A DNA stretch of 64,000 bases, taken from Fratercula arctica. Its lineage: Eukaryota > Chordata > Aves > Charadriiformes > Alcidae. The stretch is from assembly GCA_947846985.1 (NCBI GenBank), contig CANTUZ010000005.1, forward strand, positions 54,933,889-54,997,888, written 5' to 3'. Position 1 is the stretch's first letter, and every line of letters begins with the position of its first letter. This document shows, piece after piece, positions 40,901-49,500 of the stretch. The translations under genes and the position numbers were made by a program. The notes beneath the pieces are model-generated. The model saw only the letters and a program-made list of their open reading frames with translations, was not told the DNA's origin and did no database searches.

Positions 40901-40980
40901 TGCAAGAAGTGGCCCAGATACCTCTGCAGCAGGTACCTGCAGGCCCTCTTCTTGATGGACTCCGAGAAAGGCCACGGCAT
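294..40980 (-). CDS. ATG2B: ATG2B, autophagy-related protein 2 homolog B (37 coding exons, 3' end outside window)
   Basis: ATG2B is a long rod-shaped lipid-transfer protein that moves phospholipids from the ER to the growing phagophore and works with WIPI4 and ATG9; it also sits on lipid droplets. The 37 exons I placed by splice sites and similarity to vertebrate ATG2B join without a stop into 5,496 nt (1,832 codons); the human protein is about 2,078 aa, so the missing part is the C-terminal ATG2_C region left of position 1. The start is the ATG at 40980-40978 in a GCCGCCATG Kozak context, opening with [11 protein letters not shown]. Exon phases match at all 36 internal junctions, which is strong evidence for the model. 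It is divergently paired with GSKIP across a CpG island. Three donors are GC (introns 7, 8, 18). ATG2A is excluded because the [13 protein letters not shown] and EEEEP segments are ATG2B-like. Confidence 0.97.
4811..5147 (+). mobile_element. CR1 LINE 3' fragment
   Basis: The end of CR1 ORF2 and the 3' UTR are recognisable: a GGATGGGGCTTTGAGCAACC segment, GGGTCCCTTCCAACTC and the terminal CCATTCTATGATTCT. It lies in ATG2B intron 32 in antisense orientation to the gene. Its right end resembles the copy at 45901-46020, so both belong to the same or a close subfamily. Confidence 0.9.
7575..7622 (+). mobile_element. CR1 3' tail fragment
   Basis: About 48 bp match the CR1 end (CTTTAAGGTCCCTTCCAATC, CCATTCTATGA). 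It is in ATG2B intron 31. The sequence to its left is not clearly CR1. Confidence 0.75.
8959..12291 (-). CDS. ATG2B: ATG2B exons 26-30 (residues 1282-1503), with the LIR motif
   Basis: Exons: 26 12221-12291, 27 11135-11211, 28 10724-10894, 29 10097-10238, 30 8959-9161. Exons 26-28 are short, strongly conserved pieces ([56 protein letters not shown]). Exon 30 encodes [17 protein letters not shown] and ends [11 protein letters not shown]. The FCIL tetrapeptide (residues 1492-1495) after three upstream acidic residues is the LC3/GABARAP-interacting motif known from ATG2A/B. The introns are plain AT-rich sequence. Confidence 0.95.
13110..17468 (-). CDS. ATG2B: ATG2B exons 21-25 (residues 1072-1281), with the CAD motif
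   Basis: Exons: 21 17318-17468, 22 16247-16446, 23 15263-15343, 24 13476-13582, 25 13110-13202. Exon 24 encodes [10 protein letters not shown]; the Cys-Ala-Asp residues at about 1246-1249 are the family's ATG2_CAD signature. Exon 23 is only 27 codons and sits alone in about 2.6 kb of intron; I see nothing recognisable in introns 22 and 23. Exon 21 has a CAGCAG tandem acceptor that could add or drop one Gln. Confidence 0.95.
17766..22189 (-). CDS. ATG2B: ATG2B exons 15-20 (residues 723-1071)
   Basis: Exons: 15 21916-22189, 16 21016-21121, 17 19775-19967, 18 19479-19621, 19 18192-18349, 20 17766-17938. Exon 15 encodes [20 protein letters not shown]; exon 17 has two acidic runs (AAEEEEV, QEEEEGG) followed by [13 protein letters not shown]; exon 18 starts [13 protein letters not shown]. 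Exon 18 ends AATAG|GCAAGT, a GC donor needed to join in frame to exon 19 ([15 protein letters not shown]). Exon 20 contains an RSRRKK basic patch. The 1.1-kb intron 14, between exons 14 and 15, and the other introns hold nothing I recognise. Confidence 0.95.
19473..19478 (-). other. GC donor of ATG2B intron 18
   Basis: Exon 18 ends TACAATAG and the intron starts GCAAGT on the minus strand. Exon 19 begins GATCAGC after ...CCTAG. Using the GT two bases further in breaks the frame, so the GC cut is required to give YNRISND. Confidence 0.9.
23503..26073 (-). CDS. ATG2B: ATG2B exons 10-14 (residues 454-722)
   Basis: Exons: 10 25962-26073, 11 25543-25804, 12 24509-24659, 13 23868-23960, 14 23503-23691. 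Exon 11 encodes [20 protein letters not shown] and [11 protein letters not shown]; exon 12 begins [15 protein letters not shown]; exon 14 encodes [20 protein letters not shown], part of the repeated beta-sheet groove typical of chorein-family lipid-transfer proteins. All five exons use GT-AG borders. The introns between them are AT-rich with A/T homopolymers and no recognisable element. Confidence 0.95.
26793..29851 (-). CDS. ATG2B: ATG2B exons 7-9 (residues 309-453), flanked by GC donors
   Basis: Exons: 7 29755-29851, 8 27622-27804, 9 26793-26947. Exon 7 encodes [12 protein letters not shown]; exon 8 encodes [20 protein letters not shown] and a Ser-rich tail [12 protein letters not shown]; exon 9 encodes [15 protein letters not shown]. 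The reading frame across introns 7 and 8 is kept only if both introns start with GC (exon 7 ...CCAG|GCAAGT, exon 8 ...CGTG|GCAAGT). For intron 8 a weak GT donor three bases upstream would also stay in frame and give SSQEEV instead of SSREEEV, but human has SSREEEV. Intron 7 contains the largest CR1 copy of the window and a TA-rich microsatellite. Confidence 0.94.
27616..27621 (-). other. GC donor of ATG2B intron 8
   Basis: Exon 8 ends AGTCGTG and the intron starts GCAAGT on the minus strand. The acceptor TAG|AAGAAGAAG needs a phase-1 donor; the GC cut gives SSREEEV as in human. A GT three bases upstream (GTC|GTGGCA) is also phase 1 but has poor consensus. Confidence 0.82.
27894..27982. repeat. 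TG/TA-rich simple repeat in ATG2B intron 7
   Basis: A degenerate run of GTTGTTG, TGTGTATATG and ATACATATATATG units lies at the start of the intron 7 3' half. Confidence 0.7.
28245..29131 (+). mobile_element. CR1 LINE, 5'-truncated, with broken ORF2
   Basis: This is the largest CR1 here, about 0.9 kb in ATG2B intron 7, antisense to the gene. It begins at the reverse-transcriptase active-site box, which reads FADN instead of (F/Y)ADD, and runs through [20 protein letters not shown] and the C-terminal segment [20 protein letters not shown] to the tail ending CCATTCTGTGA. The frame changes at least twice, near 28480 and between 28650 and 28800, so it cannot make a working protein. Confidence 0.93.
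29749..29754 (-). other. GC donor of ATG2B intron 7
   Basis: On the minus strand exon 7 ends CCAG and the intron starts GCAAGT. The next exon starts AGAGCCTA, and only a cut before GC keeps the frame (G|AG gives Glu). The surrounding bases match the U1 consensus apart from the C at +2, as is usual for GC-AG introns. Confidence 0.9.
31660..40980 (-). CDS. ATG2B: ATG2B exons 1-6 (residues 1-308): chorein-type N-terminus
   Basis: Exons, in coding order: 1 40819-40980, 2 37026-37188, 3 35018-35170, 4 33915-34017, 5 32325-32487, 6 31660-31839. Exon 1 encodes the first 54 residues ending in PLDKW; exons 1-2 give the Chorein_N / VPS13-like N-terminal region that contacts the ER and opens the lipid-transfer groove. 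Exon 5 carries YCDETADE and exon 6 [16 protein letters not shown], both close to the human protein. Intron 1 (37189-40818, 3.6 kb) is the longest; it has a TG/TA microsatellite near its 5' end and nothing else I recognise. Intron 2 has a 22-bp tandem duplication and intron 4 a 47-bp one. Introns 3 and 5 show nothing recognisable. Confidence 0.96.
32973..33059. repeat. 47-bp tandem duplication in ATG2B intron 4
   Basis: The segment beginning ATTTCTTACATTATAATACT at 32973 is repeated at 33020. Forty bases are identical in both copies and the second copy is incomplete. Confidence 0.92.
36829..36872. repeat. 22-bp tandem duplication in ATG2B intron 2
   Basis: Two 22-bp units start CAACCAACTGA at 36829 and 36851 and differ at one base. 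Confidence 0.92.
40129..40184. repeat. TG/TA microsatellite in ATG2B intron 1
   Basis: A (GT)6 run, then an interrupted part, then a (TA)8-type run. Confidence 0.85.
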
Positions 40981-41198
40981 GGCGGCTGCGCGCCGGGGGC
41001 CGCGGGGCCAGTCGGCGGAACAGGGCCGGGGCCGGCCCCTCCGGCGGGCGGAGAGAGGGAGGCGAGCGGCAGCAGCCGGGCCCAGCCTCGCCCCTCAGCG
41101 CGGGCTCCCCGCCACCCCTCACACCGCTGGCGGGGCGGCACTGCCTCCCCTCAGGGCGAAGAGGCGCGGACAGGTAGCTCCATCCTCACTCGGACACC

Positions 41199-41209
41199 GC
41201 CGCCATCTT
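41199..41209 (-). promoter_or_regulatory. YY1 site in ATG2B 5' region
   Basis: On the minus strand this reads AAGATGGCGGC, a perfect YY1 core. It lies about 220 bp upstream of the ATG2B start codon, a place where YY1 sites often overlap the start site of TATA-less promoters. Confidence 0.7.
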
Positions 41210-41259
41210 CTCGGCGGCCCGCGAGCGCGGAGGGGGCCGCCGCAAAGCCGCTCTGCGCA

Positions 41260-41268
41260 GGGGCGGGG
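41260..41268 (+). promoter_or_regulatory. GC box (Sp1/KLF)
   Basis: GGGGCGGGG lies between the two divergent start regions and is a consensus Sp1/KLF site. Confidence 0.6.
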
Positions 41269-41410
41269 AGCGGAGGAAGGGGCCGGGGCCGGCGGGCGGA
41301 CCCCGCCGCCTCAGCTTTCCACCGCCGGCAAGGGCGGCCAGGCCGATCCGGGCTGTTTGTCTCCTTCCCTCCCCGCCTTCCCCGCCCGCCGAACGCCGTC
41401 ACCGGCACCG

Positions 41411-41429
41411 TGACGTCCGCGCGGAAGTG
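41411..41429 (+). promoter_or_regulatory. CRE-like and ETS-like sites at the GSKIP start
   Basis: TGACGTCC (41411-41418, one base off the CRE palindrome) is followed by GCGGAAGTG (41421-41429), an ETS/GABP-type core. Both sit just upstream of, or inside, the probable GSKIP first exon. Confidence 0.55.
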
Positions 41430-41477
41430 GCGTCGCCGGGCGGAGGAGGCGGGGGCGGAAGCGGCGGCAGGAGGCGG
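41430..41477 (+). other. GSKIP: Probable untranslated first exon of GSKIP (5' limit approximate)
   Basis: CGG|GTGAGG at 41475-41483 is a good donor within the CpG island, and the coding exon starts at an acceptor at 42634-42635. The proposed leader contains no ATG. The left border is a guess placed after the ETS-like site. The 1.16-kb intron is CpG-rich on its left and plain on its right. Confidence 0.55.
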
Positions 41478-42636
41478 GTGAGGGGGCGGTGTCGCGCCGG
41501 AGGGGCCTCGGCGGCCGGGCGGGTGCCGGTGGGGCGAGGGGGGGACGGGACGCCGCCTCTCTAGCGAACGGTCCCGGGGGAAGCACCAGCGGGGCGGAGC
41601 GGCAGGTGGTGGCCTGCCCGGAGCCGCTTGGGGTCGGGCGGTGGGGCCCTCGTTCGCACGCCGGTGGGGCCGGAGGTGGGCTGCTGCCGGGGCGTGGGGG
41701 TGACCGGCGGCTTGTTTTGCTGTGGGTAAAGGGGATGCGATGTGCTGCGAACGGGAGGCTGCGCAGCCCGGCAGCCAGCTCCCCTTGTCGCCTTCGTTTT
41801 CCGTGGAATTGGTGTGTAGGCCCGAGGTGGGATTTCGTCAGCAAGGCGTGAATCTCCTGGTGGGAATGTCGCTGCCGGCCCCCCTTCCCGCTTGGCAGCG
41901 GCGCTCGGCCAGCGCAGCGCTCGGGGCAGCGTCCCAAGGGCTTTCCCGTGGCAGGTTTCCCCGCAGGAGTAGCTGGGGCCCCATGGGGACACTGGTCCCC
42001 TGGGAGCCGCAGTGGTGACCCCCCCAGAACCCGTCCCTTTTTGGTAACGGCTGCTTACAAAGGCCAGCAGTGCACGTCTCTGAAATGTATTGACAGTTGT
42101 GCATAAAAGCTGAACAAGGGAGTTGTTCTTTAGTAACTGTAAGCAAAAAGCTGCTGTTCCTCTGTCTCTGTTGGTTTCTGATAACCCGTTTAGTTCATGG
42201 GCTTTTCTAAGTCTTTCCTAAATTCACCAGTTCACCAGATTTTTATTTTCTGCAGCTATTGATTTGAGTTTTGCCAGGCATGACTTGTCTTCCTACTGCA
42301 TTCCGGATCAGCAAAGTGCAGAATTAATTACTGCTGAATCATAACAGAGTCTTATACAACAGAATGCGAGTTACTCACATAAGAAGAAGCAACTTCAGTG
42401 ACACTGATTCTGCTTCTATGTGCTAATGTAACCTTCCTAAGTAGTTGTTCTCAACATCTTGGTTTTGAGTTCTCTGGACTGTCATTTCATGAGTTATGGG
42501 AGTTACTGGGTCTCATATTTTCATTTTTTTGGACAATGTTAAATATGTCTGCTTAACATATGTCTCTTGTTTTATGGTGTTAATATATAGAGTGGAGTAG
42601 TATTATAAATCTAAAATCAATGTTTCCATATGCAGA

Positions 42637-43678
42637 ATGGAAACTGATTGCAATCCTATGGAGTTGCCCAATAACACGGGGTTTGAAGAGGATTCTGATT
42701 ATGGAGACTTTGAAGGAACAGATGTGAAAGATATGAGACTAGAAGCCGAAGCTGTTGTGAATGATGTTCTGTTTGCTGTCAGCAACATGTTTGTCTCAAA
42801 AACCCTTCCCTGTGCAGAGGATGTGGCATATATCAATGTGGAAACCAGGGAAAGGAACAGATACTGCCTGGAGCTCACCGAAGCAGGACTCAGGGTAAAC
42901 TAATTTCTTAAGCCTCTTGGTTTTGAACAATGATGGTGTTCAAAAGGTGCCTAGAAAATACTTCAGTGACACCAAAACAGCATACATATTCCTCTTGTAC
43001 TTTTATGAAAGCCTGTATTACATGTTTTCTCCTAGAAAGTGGAACATTAACTAGTTACTTCCAACAAAGCAAGAAGGGAAGTAGATGAAAAAAACCACGC
43101 ATCTATTTGAGACACAAAACAATGAAGATTGAAGCAGCAATTTGTTATAGACATGTCAGTCCCTGGGTTTCTCAGGTACCCCGATAAGTCAGTAATACAG
43201 CATGTATACGAATCCTTTTTGCACCATTTACATGTTTTGTGTAAACATGTAGATGTAAGATCATAAAGATGAAAGGTCATAATGATAGATTTTACTAACA
43301 TTCTGAGTTTTGGACAAAAGGTATTTGAAGCTGCCTAAATACTGTATTACCACTAAGCCCCATAGCAGAAGGCACAGACTGTAATTTAAATCCAGTATCT
43401 TTTGTTCTCACATAACTGTACTACCCTGACTGGTAAAGTTAAATGTTGCGATACTCGTTTCCTATTGCAACGTGATCCTAACCACAGGAATTTAATCAGT
43501 GGTTTCTTTGTTGCAGGTAGTAGCTTATGATTTTGATCAGACTGATGACAGATTGCAAACGCCATACCATGAAACCGTCTACTCCTTATTGGACTCTCTC
43601 AGCCCTGCGTATCGAGAGGTGTTTGGAAACGCACTACTACAAAGGCTAGAAGCTTTGAAGAGAGAGAGTCAGTCATGA
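42637..43678 (+). CDS. GSKIP: GSKIP, GSK3-beta interaction protein
   Basis: GSKIP is a small cytosolic A-kinase anchoring protein that holds PKA and GSK3-beta together and so influences beta-catenin phosphorylation. Two coding exons, 42637-42894 and 43517-43678, join in phase 0 ([11 protein letters not shown]) to 139 aa, the same length as human. Residues 28-53 form the amphipathic RII-binding helix, with Val41 and Leu45 in place. The C-terminus [15 protein letters not shown] is the GSK3-interacting domain, with Leu130, whose loss abolishes binding in human. The start ATG is one base after the 3' splice site (TGCAG|A ATG), so essentially the whole leader is in an upstream exon. It faces ATG2B across a shared CpG island. 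No oddity in the protein. Confidence 0.98.
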
Positions 43679-45405
43679 TTTGCCCAGAAGTGAGGAAGGT
43701 TTAACGCTCGAAGGGATTCTCAGTATGAGGCACTGAGATCTTTCTTACTAACATCTTTAAGCTTCATTTCTTGCATTAATATCTAATTCATGCTAGTACT
43801 ACTCTATAACATTTTGCTACAGTGGATTTGAGTATATCACAATGCTATTAAAAGCCCCTTTGATAAAACTTTTTTGTTTTCTTTTTTGTTGTAGGTGAGC
43901 AAGCGTTGCTTCTTACAACATTCAAAACGTCGTCTCTTTTCAAAGCGTTATTATCCAAAACTCTAAAACAATATATAGAGACTGAATGTTATATATACAA
44001 GTAGTAATTCTTTTTGTATGTGCTTACTGATAACTCTCGTGTCTGCTTTTTAAAATAGAAGCTATCTGCTCTACCCAATTAATGAAAAATAATTGGGAAG
44101 CCTACTGTTCTGCAAAGAACAGAATTTCAGCTTGATTTGCTATACATAAATCTGAAAATTCTCAGCTTTGATAACAAGAAAGATGGTTCTATATAGGGAC
44201 AGTATCTGAGTTAAAAGCAAGGCTCAGTATTATTTGATCTGTCCTTGTCTATGGCAACCAGCAAACTCCAAATAATCAATGTGATGTACTGCTAATATAT
44301 GAATGTATTGTCTGAATCACAAATGAGTTAAGCACAGAATTAGGATGTAATGGGCTACATTTCCTAAAGACGATGTTAAATATGCTATATTTATGTATAT
44401 GTATGCTATATTGTAACTATTTGGGAGGCTTGGAAGACATTTTAGCCTGTTTACTATTCTGAATGTGTGTTTACATGATGTACAGGATATACCCAAGAGT
44501 ATTTTTGCTTCAGCCTTTACTTTCTATAATACAGTACTTTGGCACTCCCATTTTTCACATTTTCTCCCTCAATTGTACAGCGTGCTCTCCTAATGAATAC
44601 TAAATAAGCACTATGCCGTTAATTGCATTGTATTGGTTTGAAACCAAAGGCTGTGTGAAATTTGCTAAGACTAATACAAACTGGAATATATAACTTGTAT
44701 TTTCTACTTAAAAACTGGTACAAATCTCTTTATAAATCTATTGTTCTGCTGTAACTTTTCAAGTATGTACCGAATGGTAGACCTTTTAAAAATAACAGTT
44801 GGTTAGAAATACCAGTACTGTTGAACTAACATTCTGTGACATTCATACTTTTTGTATTCTTGTATTATTCAGTATTTGTGCAGCTTTATTTAAACGATCT
44901 TGCCATTATTCTACCATGCTATTGTGACAAGTACATGCAGTAGCTTTTTTGGAGCCACACTTAGGGACACATCAGTTCTCATGAAGTCACAGATTCCAGT
45001 GACTTCAGTAGAGCTATATTGACTTCTGCCTGCTAAGGATTAGTCATATTAATTGGAGAAGCCTACTAGAGCTTTTGTAATAGCTTTGGGGTAGTGATGT
45101 ACAGCTATGACTGACAAGACAACTGTAGTTAGTGCTTCTGTCTTCCAGAGCTTAATTTTGTGTTTATCTTACTATCTTTTTAGGTTGAAACTTCTGATAT
45201 TAATCCTCTGCCCTAGGCTATGCTTACGTGCTCTAAAATTTGTTCATAGGCTCTCTTTTGCACACAGGTCTCTGGCATGTGGTTAGTCCTCTGTGAGGAG
45301 AATGTACTTTACCAAATTTATATTTGAATATTTTCCCTTGCAACTAATTTACTTGTTCAATTTCAATGACTAAAGCATTAAATAAAACACACCTGTGTGT
45401 TGTAG
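43679..45405 (+). other. GSKIP: GSKIP 3' UTR
   Basis: About 1.7 kb of AT-rich sequence follows the TGA, with no ORF or splice-like continuation, and ends at a poly(A) signal with a GT/T-rich downstream element. The intron between the two coding exons (42895-43516) shows nothing recognisable. Confidence 0.7.
45381..45386 (+). terminator. GSKIP poly(A) signal
   Basis: AATAAA is followed within 10-35 bases by CTGTGTGTTGTAG and a long T run, a textbook cleavage context. A second AATAAA at 45459-45464 could serve as a back-up. Confidence 0.75.
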
Positions 45406-46454
45406 TTGTTTTTTTTTTTTTTTTGGCGGGGGGAGCTACTGGAAAGAGGGGAGTGAATAATAAAAGAATGCCCACAAAATCTGAAATATCAAATAGTTAA
45501 GTATTTGAAAACCTTGGCTACAAACTTGTATCTGCTGAAACTTTGTCGTGAAAAAACAAAGTGGGTGTTTGCAAAGAGGGACTTGGAAAGGAAGTAATTA
45601 GAAATACAAGTGAAAAAAATGCCAAACTAAATGTTATATTGCTAAGATTATTTTTTCATAGACATCTTTAAAATGTTTTGTCATTTTGCGTGCTTATTAT
45701 AAACCTAAGCTGACGCATAGTTTCAAAACAGGCACTTTGTAGGTGTTACCAGAAGAAACTTCTGTTGTTTCTTGTAACGTACGGCAGCATTAACTCAAAA
45801 ATGTTATGTCGTTCCACTATGTCTGGGTTTACGAGTATGAAGAAAATGCTCTCCAGTCCCTATATTTGGGCGTTGCTGCCTATAGGGAGGGAGCTTCAGA
45901 TTCATAGAATGGTTTGGGTTGAAAGGGACCTTAAAGATCACCTAGGGGACACCTCCCACCAAACCAGGTTGCTCAAAGCCCCGTCCAGCCTGGCCTCGAA
46001 GCACTGGCAAGGGACAACTTCAGTGGGTCTCCTTCGGCTGTCATTTGTTCTCATTAGCTGGACCCCTGAACAAGCGCTGCTCAGCCCAATGAAGCCGTTA
46101 ATCTCTGAATTACCTACAAAGCCTCAAAGCCCGCCTGCTATCTGAAAGGATGCCTGATAACCTAATTAAAGCTATTTTTGTCTCAGCAGTGCTACATACA
46201 TTTTGTCCTGTTTGGCACCTAGAAATCAGGAATAAAGCCCCTAATTTGTTGGCTGCTGCTGTCCCTGTTTGTCCTGGAATAAATTAGCTAAATTGATTGC
46301 TAGATCATAGATAGAGATTTAATTAGGTATAGAATTGGGCAGGATAGATTGAATTAAGTATTAAAAGGAGGGTGTACGTACACACTAAACGCCTGCTGGT
46401 GTTGACGAGGTCCTCATGGAGGAGCTGCCCGAAACCCCTCCATGGGAGGGCCGG
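45406..46454. other. GSKIP-AK7 intergenic region
   Basis: It contains one CR1 tail (45901-46020, minus) and otherwise unremarkable AT-rich sequence up to the AK7 promoter. Open frames here overlap the CR1 and show no gene features. Confidence 0.7.
45901..46020 (-). mobile_element. CR1 3' fragment, reverse orientation
   Basis: It starts TTCATAGAATGGTTTGGGTT, the reverse complement of the CR1 tail, and continues through CACCTCCCACC and GTTGCTCAAAGCCC. It lies between GSKIP and AK7, about 0.5 kb upstream of the AK7 start. Confidence 0.9.
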
Positions 46455-46504
46455 CCCCGCCCCGCCAAGCCCCGCCCACCGCCCCCGCAAGCCCCGCCCA
46501 CCGC
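46455..46504 (+). promoter_or_regulatory. GC boxes upstream of AK7, within a 22-bp direct repeat
   Basis: CCCCGCCC cores occur at 46455, 46470 and 46492. The 17-bp segment at 46466-46482 is repeated exactly at 46488-46504, so two of the GC boxes are copies with a 22-bp period. They are reverse-orientation Sp1/KLF sites. Confidence 0.65.
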
Positions 46505-46507
46505 GCC

Positions 46508-46520
46508 GTCGCCTAGCAAC
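46508..46520 (+). promoter_or_regulatory. RFX X-box of AK7
   Basis: GTCGCC-T-AGCAAC fits the X-box GTNRCC(N0-3)RGYAAC with both half-sites perfect. It lies 24 bp upstream of the AK7 ATG. RFX factors drive cilium genes, in line with AK7 function. Confidence 0.85.
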
Positions 46521-46543
46521 GGGCCGCGTCCCCGGCTGCGGCC

Positions 46544-49500
46544 ATGGCGGCGGGGCCTGCGCCGAGCCCCCGGGTCTTCCTCAACCACCTCGACTCCTAC
46601 TGCGGCCGCAACATCGGCGAGGTGACGGCGGGGACCGCGGCTTCTCCCTCAGCGGTTGCTGCCCGACGCGCCGCCGCCGCCCGCCCGCCCCGCGGCCTCC
46701 GGGGGCTTTCGGCTGGGCAGGAAGCCGGGCAGGGAGCTGGGGTCACCCAGCCGAGGAGGGGGGCTGGGGGCAAGAAGGGGTTGAGATGATAAGGAGAAAG
46801 AAAATGAGAGTTAGGAGTGGAGGTGTGGGTAAAGCAGGTCGGGAGACCTGAGGTAACAGCTGATCCCGATGGAGGGAGAGAACATCCCTCTGAGGGAACA
46901 CCTGCATGAGGGCAGCCAGGTTGCAGAGAAGAGGCATCTAGGGACTCGCCAACACCTTCCACTTTGAGGCGTAAGATACAAGTCAAGACAAAACTTTGCA
47001 GCTGAGGTTGAGGCATCCCTAATTTTTTTCTATTCCATGGAAAGCTGTGTTCTGAGCTACGTCACCGCCAACAGGATCAGGGCTAGTCAGCGGTGCTGGT
47101 GTCTTCCCAAGACCATGAGAAGCTGTGTAGGATGCAATATACATTTGCATACAAATGTGTGTCTTGTGTATTGCAGTATTTATCCAGATGTGTTGTTGGT
47201 GCATCGCTTGAAAGCATAGCAGCAGCAGAAGAAGAGGAGGAGGAGGAAGATGAAAATAATTCAGTTGCTCAAGTTTCTAGTAAGCCAAAGGAGGGACTCT
47301 ACCAAGTAGTGGGTACCCTTTCCAAGCCAGAGAGTGCTAAACCACATTTTGCAGAGGAAACGTATGCAGTAAGTAAGAGTCTTATTTCAGGTTGCCATTA
47401 GACAACATTAGAAATAGCGCAAGTCATGTAAAATTACATGCATAAATAAAATGGTGCTGCTGGAAGCTGTATGCATATATTTTATTCCTTCTGCTTCCTG
47501 CACACTGTTGTCTCCTCCCTGCTAGGGAGGATACAGCAAATAGTAAAAGGAAGGAACTCAGACTCAAAACAGAATTTTTAAAAAAGTAGTTATGGACAAG
47601 ACAATGATGATCCGCAGGTCTGCTTTCTTTTTCCCTCAAAACACACACCTCAAGTATCTCTCGTCTCCTCTGTGTCTTTTATCACCATTTTAAAGGTAGT
47701 GGAGCTGGAATCCCAGCTTTCACTAACAGTTAATTGTTCTGAAAACCTACATATTTGTATAAAGATATGTCCAGATTTTAGTTAACTAAAGGAAGCTTGC
47801 TTTTAAGAATGTGATTTTTTTATTGCTTGATTTAGTTTTCTGAAACTAAAATTGCTTCTAACTGTCTAAAATTGGTTATCCAGAACCTCTTCAACCATTT
47901 GAAAATTTTGATTTAAATGTCTATCAGCTGAGCTGTTCAATCAGAAAATTACAGCTGGCAGTATTTAACCTTAATCACTGCTCTTACCCAAAGTGTTTGT
48001 TGGACTTGCTCAAGTGATGCAGACAATCTGCATTTAACAAAAATGTCAGGATGGTGTTTTGCAAGGAAATAGACACTTTTTTTAACGTCTTCTCCATTCT
48101 ACCAGCTGATCCTTGTTTAAAATACCTATAAAAGTCACAGATATCTTTGATACTCACAATTGCATTGAAAATATGAATCCTAAAATAACACTAAAAATTG
48201 TGCATCTTTTTGAACTATATTAATGAGTACTGTAAATTAGAAGTTTCAGCATTTAATTTAAATTTCGTCACCTTACTTGTATCTGACAGATAAAGTTTGA
48301 TATCAGTCTTATTCTAACAGAATTATTCTAACAACCCAGTGTTTGACAACTACATTCCGTAAGTTAAACTTTCAAGGAAAAGGAATTTTGGATTTTTATT
48401 TTTTTGTTAAATGACAGATTCTAACTTTTTTTTTCCCCTCAGGTCTCTTCTCGAGAAGAGCTCCTAAGTCACTTGCTTGAGTGTAAGATTGTTTTATATA
48501 ATATCACTGAGGATGCAAATCAAATTGAGGAAGCAACATGGGCTGCTTCTGGTTAGTATAGCTATTAAGTGAACAGAAAATTTGTTACTGTACAGCCATC
48601 AAAATTTAACATAAGTGTATAATGAAATTATCTGGGTTTTATAGTTTACTGTAATATAAAATGGGGTTCCTTGATGGAGAAATGCTGCATGAATTGTTCA
48701 ATTAATTAGCAAGGAACCATGGAACACGCTCCAGCATTTATAAGCTAGAGAAGCTGTCATGGAATGGTCCAACACTTTAAACGACATATCTGTGTAGGCA
48801 GTTACTTCCCTAAATAACTGTCAACCATCGTCTTATCTATTTGCATCGGGACGTGGGTAGAACATTTGCTCCTGTGATATTCAGATAGCGTTTCAATATT
48901 TTATGTAATTATTTTAAGTATATTCTGACTTAAAAGTCCAATAAAAAAATACTGCTAACAGTTTTTTCTGAAACTTTCTCCTGATTGTTATATCCAAATT
49001 CTAATGAGCATCTGGAATCTTTTTATGGTGACAGTGCAATATTGTTCTTTATGTGACAGTTAAACTAAATTATGCTTTCCTGTTTATAGTATAAATAGTT
49101 GAATACCATCATCAGTTTTAGAGGACTCAAAAAAACATAACCCACACTTAATTATTTTGCTCTAAATTAAAATAAGGAAGCTTTACTTGAGTTCTGTAGA
49201 TTTTCTGTTTCAATCATAGAAAAACCCCTACACTTCTATTTTCTTTCAGTATTTCAGCAGTCAATAAAGATGAATCATCTCCTAGTATAGATTGTTTCTT
49301 CCCCCTCCCCCCCCCCCTCCCCATGATACGTAGCTCTATGGAGATTATGTTGATTCCCAATAATTTGGTTCTTTATTACCACTATTTGTCTATTTGTTTT
49401 CTTTCCTGATTTATTATCTTTATTTTATACCAACACAAATAAAGACTATTTGCTTAAAAATACATATCCCATAGAATATTATGGTATAAATGTCTATACA

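Larger units (their letters stand above)
40740..42010. promoter_or_regulatory. CpG-rich divergent promoter region of ATG2B and GSKIP
   Basis: CpG dinucleotides are dense here while the flanking introns have almost none. ATG2B exon 1 lies at its left side on the minus strand, and the likely GSKIP first exon at about 41430-41477 on the plus strand, so the two start sites are probably less than 500 bp apart. There is no TATA box in between. The long open frames in all phases of this block come from its GC content and are not genes. Confidence 0.85.

Noticed and set aside
40909..41937. Several long overlapping open frames (up to 208 aa) on both strands of the CpG island
   Set aside because: They arise from GC-rich sequence with few stop codons, are Pro/Arg/Gly/Ala-rich and overlap the promoter and ATG2B exon 1.
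45765..46145. 126-aa open frame between GSKIP and AK7
   Set aside because: Its middle is a reverse CR1 tail; no protein family features and no splice or promoter context.
46372..46851. 159-aa open frame in another phase over the AK7 promoter and exon 1
   Set aside because: The AK7 frame from 46544 is supported by homology and splicing; this one is GC-driven.
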